From Annona cherimola (lineage: Eukaryota; Streptophyta; Magnoliopsida; Magnoliales; Annonaceae), in contig CM059971.1 in the NCBI GenBank assembly GCA_030490835.1, positions 98,174,595-98,238,594 of the forward strand: a stretch of 64,000 nucleotides of DNA, read 5' to 3'. How positions within the stretch are numbered: the first letter of the stretch is position 1; every line of letters starts with the position of its first letter. A program made the translations under genes and the position numbers. Under the pieces are notes generated by a model. It was given only the letters and a program-made list of their open reading frames with translations. It did not search any database and was not told the origin of the DNA. Below are positions 49,718 to 60,690 of this stretch, in pieces.

Positions 49718-50686
49718 TCACTTTTTGATAAAGTAAACCACACTATCCATCATTTTAACAGCTTTCTCACTCTCTGGAAATTTCAGGTGAAACACATGGT
49801 CCTCCCCTTGAGTCTCGTAGATTGTCACCTTCCCTTTCCATCCACTTCTCCACAGCGCGTGATAATAAGCCCAACCTCGGTCCCTCAATATATCCTTCTC
49901 CGCCACAGCTACGATCACCTCCTGGCACGCCAGCTTCGACAGGCTCGGCGACGTCGGCGCTAGGGGATTGATTATGGGATCGTCCATGCTCGTCAAAGAC
50001 GGATACACAAACTTCCACAGCCTGTTCTCAAAATCCACCGTTTCCGGACTCTCGGCCTCTTTGCCAATCCTTGCCTCCCCCCAGAACCAGGGATGGGCCA
50101 AGATCAATCCGTATATACGGACGCCGTGCCCAATTTCGTTGTCAGCGGCCCGCATCGCCAAGTCGTGGCAAAGGCTGCCGCCTGCGCTATCGCCGCTGAG
50201 GAAGATTTGGGAGAAGTCGGCGTGGTGTAGGAGCCAGTTCTCTTTGCCGCTTCCGCCCTGCGCATGCGATGCCACCCACTGCAGCGCAGCCCATGAGTCG
50301 TCGTAGCAAGCGGGAACGTAATGCTCTGGTGCTCTTCGGTAGTGGACCGACACCCCCACCATGTTCGCCTGGGAGACCAGTGAGTTGACGTAGTTGTGGT
50401 ACTGGGGTGAGTAGGGTGTCTCGACGCAGAGGCCCCCGCCGTGGTAGTAGACAAACACTGGGAGTTTCGCCTTTGGGTCGATGAGTGTGGGGAGATAGAG
50501 GCGGACGGTCACGCCCAGCTCAGGGAAAATCTCTATGTCTTTGGAGGTGACGCGAGTGGCGGGATCCAAACCGGCGGGTGCCACGTCGGTTCCAATGTAC
50601 CGCTCGACGCGGCCGTCTTTGTAGACGCGAAGGAAAGGGAGGAGTTCGGTTTCGACTTCATCGGAGGGATTGTTAGCCTCAGCCAT
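49718..50686 (-). CDS. Carboxylesterase, class I CXE, intact
   Basis: A 322-residue intronless CXE, the close tandem paralogue of the 41.7-42.7 kb gene. The HGGG oxyanion motif is at 82-85 and GDSAG at 165-169 (nucleophile Ser167). Asp265 (VAEKDILRD) and His297 (DHVFHL) complete the triad. Shared stretches such as ETPYSPQYH, VSVHYRRAPEH and RDRGWAYYHAL show recent common origin. The nucleophile elbow is GDSAGGSL here but GDSSGGNL in its neighbour, so substrate preference may differ. No stop or frameshift. Substrate is not deducible. Confidence 0.95.
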   Translation of the reverse strand: MAEANNPSDEVETELLPFLRVYKDGRVERYIGTDVAPAGLDPATRVTSKDIEIFPELGVTVRLYLPTLIDPKAKLPVFVYYHGGGLCVETPYSPQYHNYVNSLVSQANMVGVSVHYRRAPEHYVPACYDDSWAALQWVASHAQGGSGKENWLLHHADFSQIFLSGDSAGGSLCHDLAMRAADNEIGHGVRIYGLILAHPWFWGEARIGKEAESPETVDFENRLWKFVYPSLTSMDDPIINPLAPTSPSLSKLACQEVIVAVAEKDILRDRGWAYYHALWRSGWKGKVTIYETQGEDHVFHLKFPESEKAVKMMDSVVYFIKK

Positions 50687-50748
50687 TACTTAACGAGATA
50701 GAGAGAGAGAGAGAGACGTGGGGAGGAAAATGAGGTGAGCTGATGGGC

Positions 50749-50785
50749 GTGCTTTTCTCGGCTACTACGACGTCCTGGTTTTATA
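50749..50785 (-). promoter_or_regulatory. Core promoter of second CXE
   Basis: TATAAAA (minus strand, 50779-50785) lies about 93 bases upstream of the start codon. The 22-base block shared with the other CXE follows at 50749-50770. A (GA)n run lies in the leader near 50699-50716. Confidence 0.65.
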
Positions 50786-50789
50786 GGCG

Positions 50790-51364
50790 CCCAGTGGAGT
50801 TATAGGACCTCGTGGTTTTCATCGTTTGAAGAGTACAATTATATTAAAATGACAGTGCGGCGTTATGATAGGGATTCCTTCGATTAACAATTTAACAGCC
50901 AGTAGACGTGCCGGCCTGGAAGCGGTTTATATGAAACTTGGTGTCTTGTCTTTTCTAAGCGGCCTGGGGGGATCGTGGATTATATTATTATTATTATTTT
51001 AAGATCTGTTCCATTGAAACTAACTATGCTTTCATCTTTAAAGTGCATGTGCATTGTTTCAAAAAAAAAATTCTAAGAAGGATTTTGGAATGTTAAAGTC
51101 AATGCTTAGTAGTCATATGTTAAAGTGTGGGAAAGAAGCAAGCAAGCCAGCGACTGCCGGTTGGCCAGAGTTTATGAAAAGTGGTGATTTTACATTAGAA
51201 AGTGTCCGAGGGTTAATCTCCGAGTTAGCGTCGTCCGCATGCCACGCACGCGAATCATTCCTTCCAAGGCGGAGCACGTGCAGCGGCGCACACTTGGCTC
51301 CATATTTAATTGAACGAGGCCCTTTGACCGCATGCAGGGTGCAAGTGACCGCGTCGGTCGCATC
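50790..51364. other. Intergenic, no gene seen
   Basis: Upstream of the second CXE. Open frames on both strands at 51.05-51.44 kb run into the GC-rich end of the hAT-like element and are not supported as genes. Confidence 0.5.
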
Positions 51365-51372
51365 ATTTGGAG

Positions 51373-52117
51373 TAGGGGTGGGAATCGGGGCAGGGCGGGG
51401 CGGGGTGGGGCGGGACGGGTCAGGGTTTGCCAAACCCTGACTCTACTTTTCAAAAATCTTGTTTGATCCTTATTTTATACCGGGTCGGGACAAGGTCGGT
51501 TTGACCCTTACTTTTTTCTACCAGGTCTAGGGACAAAATTCGGGTCGGTATCGGACCGGTTTCAGGATAGCGGGTCGGGTAAAAAATACGGATCAAATAA
51601 GATAATTTTCAAAATTTATATATCTATCAAACATAAGTATACATATATACTAAATTTAAATATTATATGTTTCAATATTTCACTAATTATTAAAAAGCAC
51701 ATAATTAAGAAAACAAAACATTTGAAAATATAGTATACATTTATTAAAATAGGTTAATATACAATTACACATGAGGGTTATATCGTACAAATTTTTTATT
51801 GATTCTTATATTGCATTTTGAATAAATTGATTCTTCTATTGTTGATAGAGTTGATTATAAAAAAGTGAGAAATTTGAAAGAAAATAATAATAATATTTCA
51901 ATATAGTCTTATAATTTTTAATAAATTTATATATGCGGGGCGGGTCGGACTCTTCGGGTCGGGACATGGTTGACCCACCCCAACCCTATTTTTGAATTCG
52001 GGTCAAAATTTCTGACCCATCCCTATACCGGGTAAAAAATATATTGGTTTTACCCGGCCAAAAACGGGTCGGGTCAATACCGGGTCACGGGTCGACCCGC
52101 CCCAATTCCCACCCCTA
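51373..52117. mobile_element. hAT-like MITE, GC-rich ends
   Basis: A 745-bp element. Left end TAGGGGTGGGAATCGGGGC; right end TAGGGGTGGGAATTGGGGC (minus strand), 18 of 19 matching. The flanks are identical 8-mers ATTTGGAG (51365-51372 and 52118-52125). Ends are packed with GGGTC/GGGCG motifs; the centre is AT-rich. It is a different subfamily from the TAGGGGTGCAAC elements. Confidence 0.88.
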
Positions 52118-52125
52118 ATTTGGAG

Positions 52126-52730
52126 CTACGCTAATCTTCACCTGATTTATTTTAAAAACTTCTATCATAATATGTAATAATTCATCTATAAAAAATTCAA
52201 CTTTAACACAAATCCATTTAATGTAAATGGATTGGGTCATAGGTTATTATTTGGTTAGTAAAACTAGTTGCTAATGGATCGAAAATAGGTTGAATAATAA
52301 AAGTAAAAAAAAAAGTATTTAAGATATAATTAGAAACAATAAATAAAGACTTTTAATGCTAATAATTTATTTAGATGTGAAAGAACAATTTTTTATATTT
52401 AATTTTATTATTAATAATTATGTATAACTTATAAAATAAATATCAACAAAATATTAACTCAATTACCTTATAAATGGATTGTATGAGTTGCCTAGTTAAA
52501 TGAGTTAGCTAGATAATATGGCTAACAAGTCTGACAAGCTTAACTTATCACCAACTCATTTATAAATAAATGTGTTTAATGAATCATTTTTCAGCTCTAA
52601 CTCATCTTAGATTAAATTCGATAGTTCAAAGGTCGACCTTGATTCAGCTACACGCCCTAATTACCTAAATTTAATGTGATATATAGTCTACTACCTTTAA
52701 CCTAATTTTTTAAATATTTTTTGAAACTTT
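52126..52730. other. AT-rich spacer, nothing seen
   Basis: No coding region or clear repeat recognised. Confidence 0.5.
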
Positions 52731-52734
52731 TTTG

Positions 52735-52975
52735 TACAACTAGTAATCTAAGTGTGTTTAACATGTGTATCAAGTTTTACCATTTTTGAAGACTTTTAAA
52801 TATTTATTTTTTATTTTTGAAAATTAGTGGTATTGTAGTAATTTTACATTACTAAAAATGCCACTGATTTTTAAAAATAAAAAATGAATATCTAAAATTT
52901 TGTAAAAATGTTAAAAATTGATACATATGTTAAATGTACTTATATTAACAGTTGTATAAAAGAATTTTAGAACAA
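52735..52975. mobile_element. Foldback miniature element
   Basis: An inverted repeat over most of its length: GTACAACTAGTAATCTAAGT and ATCAAGTTTTACCATTTTTG on the left are mirrored by AAATGTTAAAAATTGATACA and ATTAACAGTTGTATAAAAGA on the right. The centre is near 52850. It shares the TTTTACCATTTTTG core with the elements at 4.1 and 20.1 kb. Confidence 0.65.
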
Positions 52976-53051
52976 TAAAAAACGAGTTAAATGCACCTAG
53001 GTGTACCAAGCCTAAGTGCACTCGAGTATAAGGAATCATATTCTAGACTAA

Positions 53052-53326
53052 GGGAGTGTTTGGTAATCCATAAAACTTTTTAAACTAAAACTTTTTATTC
53101 TTCATACATATCTTATTATTTAATTATTTTTTCACTTCTTTCTATATAACTACTTTATTTTTCAATCATTTTTACACAACTACCAATACATCTGACCTAT
53201 CTATTTCAATTTTATTTTTTTTACTTTTTATTATTACCTCTATCATATCACATCATTTTTTTATACTTCAAAAACTTTTATACCAAAAATTTTTCATCAA
53301 AAACTTTATTATTTCCCGAACACACC
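53052..53326. mobile_element. Tourist-like MITE
   Basis: Left end GGGAGTGTTTGG preceded by TAA; right end CCGAACACACC. The internal CTATCTATTTCAATTTTATT block identifies the family. Confidence 0.7.
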
Positions 53327-53465
53327 TTTTTATACTCAAATTTTTATTTTCTATATATAATAAATTTACTTTTTATTTTAAAATTAATTATACTAATTTT
53401 CTCATTCCTAATATAATTTTTTATATTTTAACATGCAACAATACTTGCTCATCTAATATTCTCAT

Positions 53466-54901
53466 TGTTGGTCCTGAGTTTATGGCTTAACCTAAGAGGG
53501 GAGGGGTGAATTGGGTTTTTAAAATTCTTTTAGATAATCATGGATACAACCCCTGTTACGATCTAGCCCCTTGAAGCAAATAAAATTAAAATTTAAGAGC
53601 AGCAAACAGAACACACAAATTATAGTGATTCGGGACAACCTTCCCTACTCCACTCCTCCAAGATCACACCATTGTGACTTGGGTTCCACTATGTATTTCA
53701 CCAAATACAATAGAGCTTCTGCTCTCTTCTAGATTCACAGCTCTGGGGGGCTTAAAACAGACTTAGCACGAGTAGGTGATAAGTATCACTCCAATCACAC
53801 ACTACTTTGCTTTCACTTGACCTTAGTCACCAACACTAAATCAAGTTCAATACAATAGGGAAAGTAATAAAGAAAGTTTCTACATGTTACCGTTGTGTAG
53901 AGGCAGATTTAGCGCAGAGAAGAACTTGTGAAGAAGACTAAACGATTCAGTAAGTAGTTCTTGACGGTTTGAGTGCAGAGTTCTTCTTCTGGATGTTGAC
54001 TTGATCACTTAATGCACTTAGGGATGGGAGTTGTGCTCAATCAATGAAGTTTCAGCTACCCCCAACGTCTGTCTTGAATGCCTTATATAAATGACGAGGG
54101 TATTCGAACGTTTGAAAGTAGGTGGCGCGCATTAAATGCGACAACATTCGAATATTTTCGACCGTTACGAACCAAGTCGCAGGTGGAGTCGACTTTGGGT
54201 GCGACTTCACCCAAGTCGCATACTGAAGTCGACTTAGGGTACGACTTCGGTCTTCAGAAAACACCTCAAGTTCTTTCTCAGGTCGGCTTGGCCCTGAACT
54301 TGACCCAAGTCGCAGGGGAAGTCGACTTCGGGTGCGATTTCACTTTCTGAATTTTCAATTTCATTGCTGGCCATAAAATTGTATTTGAAGTCGCATATGG
54401 AGTCGACTTGATTTGCGACTTCATCTAAGTCGTATACGGAGTCGGCTTCGTCTTCAACTTGACTCAAGCTTCAGTTGAGTTTTTGCTGAAGTCAGCTTAG
54501 ATCTTCGACTTCGGGTTTTCTGGAAACCAAGTCGCATTTGAAGTCGACTTGATTTGCGACTTCACCTAAGTCGCATGTGAAGTCGACTTGGTTTGCGACT
54601 TCACCTAAGTCGCATGTGAAGTCGACTTGGAGTGCGACTTCGGTAACTCTTGCTCCACAGTTTCAACGCTGGCCATAAAATCACATTTGAAGTCGCATAT
54701 AGAGTCGACTTAGGGATCGACTTGATCTAAGTCGATGCCCGAGTCGACTTGAAAATTGACTTGACTTGTCAGACTTTATTTTCACATTATGAAACCTTGC
54801 AAACACTTAGATAAATTGAGTTAGTACCTTATTTAACTCAAATTGAGTTTGTTTAATCATCAAAACACGATCGTTGCCTAATTTGTCAATTGTTTCTAAC
54901 A
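53466..54901 (-). repeat. 3' LTR with internal AAGTCGAC repeats
   Basis: 1436 bases beginning TGTTAGAAAC and ending GACCAACA (minus strand), so TG...CA bounded. It includes the CCCAATTCACCCCTCCCCTC stretch often seen in plant LTRs. The middle (about 54170-54770) is a run of short direct and inverted repeats. Confidence 0.75.
54170..54770. repeat. Tandem repeat rich in AAGTCGACTT
   Basis: Around a dozen degenerate units alternate AAGTCGCAT, GAAGTCGACTT and TGCGACTTCACC; the clearest spacing is about 40 bases near 54525-54650. AAGTCGACTT is itself a palindrome, so the array is both tandem and hairpin-prone. It lies within the LTR. Confidence 0.85.
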
Positions 54902-55167
54902 ATCTCTCTCTCTTTGATGATTGACACAACAATTTGAGTTTGAACCTTTCAAAAATACCTTTTGAACATATCATGATCACTATTTCAATTGATATTAACC
55001 ATTTTCAGTTTCAATGAATACATACCACTTGACATCGCAACTTAGTTTATATCAACATATTCATGTCCAAATTTAACAGTTTATACAAGTGCAAGATAGT
55101 TATTTAATAACTAAGTCATTCACAAAAAATGAAATTCATTTCCAGTTATATTCAAAAACATAAAATC

Positions 55168-56322
55168 CTAAAACATGTTACCCAACCCATACAAAAAAAA
55201 TTCACACAGACTTCGCAAACTCAACCCGTTCTCCCCCTTTTTGTCAATCGGTCCAAAATGGAAGTAGGGAAACCGAGATTTGTGAAATAGAAAGGCAGAT
55301 ATAGGATACGGTGATTGAGCAGTGGATGGAGTAGGACGAAGATGGGCAGAGGAATAGACAAGTCTGGACGGCCGTTGAACCGTGGATTGCACTGATTCTT
55401 CCCAGAAAGGATCGATGTCAGGGACACGATCTCGATGGCCTCCCAAGGCAAGATGATATCTAACTTTCCTCACTTCCCGTTCTAGCCTGCATTGCCTGGA
55501 GTGCATTTCCATCAAAGTCGTAGTGATATTGCCCAACTCCTGACCAATTCGATCCTCTATATGATCCAACCTCTCAAGTATGGCCTGAGTGAAAGAGTTG
55601 TGACCCTGTGGTCAATCAGATGGATCAGATGCTCATGATCCATGGGGTGAATAGGAGGCATGTGAAGCTAACGAGGTAGGGGCCTGTGGTGCTGGAGCCG
55701 GTTGCTCCCCCTCAGATCGAGCCACCTCAGGTGGAGGTGCTGGGGCATCCTGAGGCTCAGGGATATCGCCTCCCGTCATTTCATGAAGCCTTTGTGCCAT
55801 AAAGGCTTCCAAATCAATCTTCATCCGGATCAGAAGTGCTCTGTTGATGGCATTGGTAGGCTTTAGGACTTCATAGGGCTCCCCCTCAACATCTACGTGA
55901 TAAAACTCGAGGATCTTTGTGATCCAAGTCCCATATGGCAAGACTCCTCGAAGATTGTCCTTTTTCAACTCTAAGGCCTCAATGAATAATCTGGGAAGGC
56001 TAACCTTGACCCTGTTTGCCACCTTCCATAGGATTTCCGCCTCCTGTGGATTCACTTGGTTACGTCCACCTCCTTTTGGGTAAACGCACCGAGCAATGAG
56101 AAGCTGTAGGACACACAACTGTGGAGACAAGTCCATGTAATGTAGAAATTTAATTCCTGGGTGGTACTTGTTGCTCCTTATGAGCTTATTGTACATCTGG
56201 GTCGAGGATTGATTGTTTGACACTTGTTCATCCTCAAATGGGACCTCTAAGATTTTTCCAACTTGCATAATAGCATAATCTCTGCTTGGGACCCCTATTG
56301 TGCCTAAATAAATCTCAACACC
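55168..56322 (-). pseudogene. Extra ORF of LTR retrotransposon, broken
   Basis: The frame is open from the junction at 56322 (about GVEIYLGTIGVPSRDYAI) through an ATG at 56268 to a TGA at 55633-55635. A second TGA follows at 55612-55614, and the same frame then continues to about 55168. The first part (LHYMDLSPQLCVLQLLIARC, then the KVSLPRLFIEAL region) resembles the 'putative plant transposon protein' type found beside plant LTR retrotransposons. It is followed by a Pro/Ala-rich linker (PAPPPEVARSEGEQPAPAPQ), a coiled-coil-like segment (LDHIEDRIGQELGNI), and a tail with DKKGENG. Function unknown; dead because of the two stops and the missing start. Confidence 0.6.
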
Positions 56323-56327
56323 CTTTA

Positions 56328-56358
<31 letters not shown>

Positions 56359-56560
56359 ATATATATATTTTTGGAGACCTTTAATATATATATATGTATT
56401 TTAGAAAACAATGTATATGTTTTTGGAAGAGTTTTAATACATATATGTATTTTAGAAAATAACATATATATTTTTGGAGGCCTTTTAATATATATATATA
56501 TGTATTTTAGAAAATAATATATATATTTGAAGGCTTTTTTTAAAAATATATATAGGTTTA
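56323..56560. repeat. TA-rich tandem repeat, four units
   Basis: Four units of about 55-70 bases each contain TTTAATATATATA, GTATTTTAGAAAA and ATATATTTTTGGA-type segments. It abuts the truncated edge of the retrotransposon. Confidence 0.8.
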
Positions 56561-57888
56561 TTTAAAAACTCGATGAAAACTAAAAAGGTGGAAAACTTAC
56601 AAGTTTTTTTGGGGGGGGATGAGGAGACTTATCTCGAGATCTCGGTGTGAAACCCCGAATTTTAAGCTTAATAAATATAGCTTGAAATCGTCTAAGGATA
56701 AAATCGAAAATCTCATAAAATGAAGGGCTCAAGTGTAACCCGTATGGGAAATGAAAATTAGTGGAAAAATGATTAAGCAAAGTGGGATTAGCAATAATCA
56801 CGAAAAGACCAAATTGCAATTTTATAAAAGTGAGATTAAATTATAAATTTAGAAAAGATGATTGATTGGTAATTTTAACAAGAGTGGAGACAAAAAGGGG
56901 ACTTAATGGGAATTTATAAAGGTTATATTTGGAATTTATAAGAAAATGAAGAGTAATTTATGATCCCACAAAGATTAGCTATAAAATGAATTTTTACAAA
57001 TATTTCGGGGAGGAATTTCAAAATTCTGAACTATACTAAGTGAGACTGTTTAAATTTACGGACCTTATGAAAAATAAAAAATAAATGGAAAATTTTTGGC
57101 TAATTAGGGGCTCTAATTAAGGGCTTATATTCATCCTAACTGTTTTCATTAGATCTAAGCATGTATACTCAAAATCATATAAAAATTTAATAAAAAAGTA
57201 CTAAATTATGTGCTCTCTAATCTAGACGGATCAGATTATGAAAAATAGTTGACTAAATTGCCTAACTCAAGTGCATCAGAAAATGTGTCCAAGAGCAATT
57301 CATGCACAACCATGCACGTACAGGAGTTTACGTTAATATTTTACTATTTTTATATAATTATTTAGTTAATTCATATTTTGATGTATATAAGATTGTTTAA
57401 GATGAAACGTTTGGAGCAAGCCTATTTTAATATACCCTACATAATGAATGGATTAAATTTTAAAAAATATGTCTACAAGTTTTTAAAATGAAATTTTATG
57501 CTAAAATACTATTTTAATTAAATTAAAATATGTACTTTGCCCCAATTGAGGTAAAATTTTATGGGTAAGTCTATTTTAATATGCCCAAATTAATGAAGGT
57601 ATTAAATTTTGGAAAACATCTTTTCAAAAATTTAAAAAGAGATTTTTTGTCCAAATATGAATTAATTTATTAAATAAAATAATTTTTTTTTCAAAATTCC
57701 AAATGGTGCATTTTGTGAACAAATATATATATTAATAAATTTTTTTTATGAGTATAACTTTAAAGCTGGATTTTTGGACAGCCATAATATTAATGATGAA
57801 TAAAAAAAATGAAACGAAGCGCTGACAGATATGGACGATGCAGGAGCTGGGCAACGTGTAATGAATTAACGCTAACGTGGACAGCTGA
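56561..57888. other. Spacer, possible old LTR sequence
   Basis: No gene. The segment from about 56645 (TGTGAAACCCCGAATTTTAA) resembles the start of some plant gypsy LTRs, and phrases such as GACCAAATTGCAATTTTATA fit. No matching end or partner LTR was found, so it is not called as an element. Confidence 0.35.
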
Positions 57889-57889
57889 A

Positions 57890-57930
<41 letters not shown>
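57889..57930. repeat. (AAT)n microsatellite
   Basis: About 14 uninterrupted AAT/ATA units. Confidence 0.95.
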
Positions 57931-57932
<2 letters not shown>

Positions 57933-59249
57933 TTAAAAATTAAAATGACAACATTTGTATCTGTTAAACGGTCACTATGGGTTAAATTTAATTTTAACCA
58001 TGGTGAAACCGCTTAAACAGATATATAAAAGGGGGATGGACATTGCTGCTAAAAAAAAGGGCCGGGAAGAGCAGTAGCACTTAAATGTACAAGCATTCAG
58101 GTATATATATATTTTTTATTTATTTTATTTCCTCATTTCCGGAGGTGCTGCTAAGCTAATTAATATTTTAAAAAATTTTAAAATTTCCAATCTAATGTAC
58201 GTGATATGAATTATGAATATACTGTTTTGATATAAAAAAACAATACTGCTGAACATTTAAGCTGAACGTGGATTCAACTTCCTGAACATATGATATTTTA
58301 ATTTGATTTTATACTTTCAGAATTTTTATTTTCATGATGATCGTTAATCTAAATGTCCAAATTAATCAAATGTGCTAAATTAATTTCTGGGTGCACAAGT
58401 GTTGTTTAAATATTTCAAAAATTTTATTTGAACCTGCTGGACAATTGATGTTGCTGAATATATGATTAAAGTCATTAAAATAATTCATCGTTAAACTAAT
58501 TTAGGGATATTTTCATGATTAATTTGATAAGTCTAAGTTAATCTTGATTTATTGTTTCAAATCTGGAGGTTACGTAATATTAGAAACAAAAATATGAACG
58601 AGATAGTAAACGAAGGAATTTTTACATGAAAGTTTTTGCGCAAGATCATTACATGATGATTAAGTAACGACCAAATATTTAGCTTAAAATATTAATTAGG
58701 TTGAAAATTAAAAATCCGAGAAGATTAACTTAAACAGGGTAAAATGGGTGACAGAATTAACCATAGTAAATGATTTTTAATAATTTTCATAGATGGATTT
58801 TTGATCTGAAATTTTGATATGATGTAAAATATATCATGATTATCACTTGAAAAAAATAAAAAATGATTTTTGATGACATAAGTATGGTTTAAAATTAACG
58901 TGATTAGGGTTGTCCCTAATTTCACAACACTATCTAGCACAGTAAAAATGCTAAAATAAATATATAATATTAATATTTCTTACTGAAATTTTTATATGAT
59001 AGAAATTTTAGAGTTAAATACCTTGATTTTATTTTAAATTAATATTTAAATAAATCAGTACGCCTGATTTCAGCAAATGTGGACAGTTTGAGAAATAATC
59101 AAAAAGAAATATGAAACCTAAGTGGAAATGACCCGAATTGATATATATGTTATTTAGGAGTGTAATAAAGGATTAAGGATAGCAAGAATGATTAATAATT
59201 GATGCTATAATGTGTATATGGAATTAATGAGTAAATAAGAAGATGAAAC
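57931..59249. other. AT-rich spacer, nothing seen
   Basis: No coding region or clear element recognised on either strand. Confidence 0.5.
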
Positions 59250-59252
59250 TTA

Positions 59253-59544
59253 GGGTGCATTTGGTTGGAGGTAAAACTTTTTGATGAAAACTTTTCAAAG
59301 TAGAAGTTGTCAAATTGATAGAAAATGATGTGATATGATAGGGGTAATAATGAGGTGTAAAGAGAATAAAGTTGAAATAGATAGGGTAGTTGTATGAGTA
59401 TTTGTGTGGAAATGATTGAAAAGTAGGGTTGTTTATATATGAAAATGTGAAAAAATAATTAAAAAATGAGGTAGTTATGAGGAGTGAAAAGTTTTTGATT
59501 GAAAAGTTTTCATTGACATGTTTTGTGTGTAACCAAACACACCC
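59253..59544. mobile_element. Tourist-like MITE, well preserved
   Basis: A 292-bp element. Ends GGGTGCATTTGG and CCAAACACACCC; TTA on both sides (59250-59252 and 59545-59547). Confidence 0.87.
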
Positions 59545-59547
59545 TTA

Positions 59548-60224
59548 GTGAAAATAAGAAAACAAATGCTGTTTTGGAATTTAATAATAAGTTCCAGAAA
59601 TTTTAAATGGAATTTATTTTCATTATAATGTGTAAACAAGGTTTACAAAAAAGGTACAAATTTATGATCACTAAGTAAATGATTAAGTTCCTAAGATGTG
59701 ATTTTAGAAAATATAGATGATGGTAAAATGTAATATATAGGGTTGTTTGAGGGAAATTACAAAAATTTTAGACCCAAATTATAAGCCCTTACCCTTAAGA
59801 AAATATCTTGAGAGATTTTCTCAAATAATATGTCAATTATAGGAAATATATGCTAAGTATAAAATGCTAAAATCCAAGATGTTGGATTTAGCTAAGTGTT
59901 ACAAATCCTAAGTAGGATTTGAAAAATTAACCCTTAAATAATGATGTCAAAATAAATGGAATGGTTAGACCTTGAAATAAGTTCAACCAAATGAGGATAA
60001 GAGTTGTTGGTATTGACGAAATATGTAAATGTGTTTATAAGATAATTGATTTTTGATCTTTTACGACCGGTCGGTCGATCCGCTGCTTCCGACCAACAGT
60101 GAGAGTCATTGGATCCTGCGGGCATTTTTTCAGCCGTTGGATGAGATGGTGAAAAAGCTGCAGGAGGAGCAGGCGTTTAATGCTTGGATTTTGTCTGACC
60201 AGCCCCTGTCAGCGACGAAAATTT
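59548..60224. other. Spacer, then GC-richer flank of C/T tract
   Basis: AT-rich to 60.06 kb, then an abrupt change to GC-rich sequence starting near ACGACCGGTCGGTCGATCCG. No gene recognised. Confidence 0.45.
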
Positions 60225-60690
60225 TGTCAGCCCCCCTCCCTCACCTCTCTTTCGCGATCTCTCTCTCTACACCCTCTCTCTCCCAATCCCGCTCTCTCTC
60301 TCTCTCCCCCCCTCGGCAGTCTTTCTCCCGCTCCCGCTACTCCCTCTATCCCTCCACACACTCTCTCTCTCCCGCTCCCGGAAGGCCATCGGCTGTGGCT
60401 CCCTCCGTCAACCACCCACCATTCCGACAGTGGCACCCTTGACCCGATAAGTAAACTCCTGCCTTCTCCCTCTCTCTATCCCGATTTCCCTCTCCCTCAG
60501 TCGCTCGACCTCCCTCCCGCCCTCTCCCTCTCTCTCTTTGCGCACTCCCTTTTCCTCCCTCCCTCTCCCGCTGCTCCCTCCCACCCTCTCCCTCTCTCCC
60601 GATCAGCCCTTGATTTCTCTCCCTCCGCCGCTCGCCCTCCCTCCCTCCCGACCAGCGCCCTCCCTCTCCCACCACGCGTGAGGCCTCTTT
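60225..60690. repeat. C/T-rich strand-asymmetric tract
   Basis: Nearly all pyrimidine on the plus strand, with CTCTCTCTC and CCCTCCCTC runs. It opens long, biased frames on both strands (Ser/Pro/Leu on plus, Arg/Glu/Gly on minus). Those are composition artefacts and are not called as genes. Confidence 0.8.

Larger units (their letters stand above)
53466..56322 (-). mobile_element. LTR retrotransposon remnant, 3' part
   Basis: On the minus strand: an internal coding fragment (from 56322), a spacer, a purine-rich tract (54902-54916) and a complete-looking LTR (54901-53466). The 5' LTR, gag and pol are absent; the sequence breaks off at a TA-rich tandem repeat at 56323. The arrangement of an extra frame just before the polypurine tract and 3' LTR is seen in some plant Ty3/gypsy-type elements; lineage assignment is uncertain. 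Confidence 0.75.

Noticed and set aside
56645..60060. A complete gypsy LTR or element
   Set aside because: The start resembles some LTRs, but no end, partner LTR, primer site or coding region was found.
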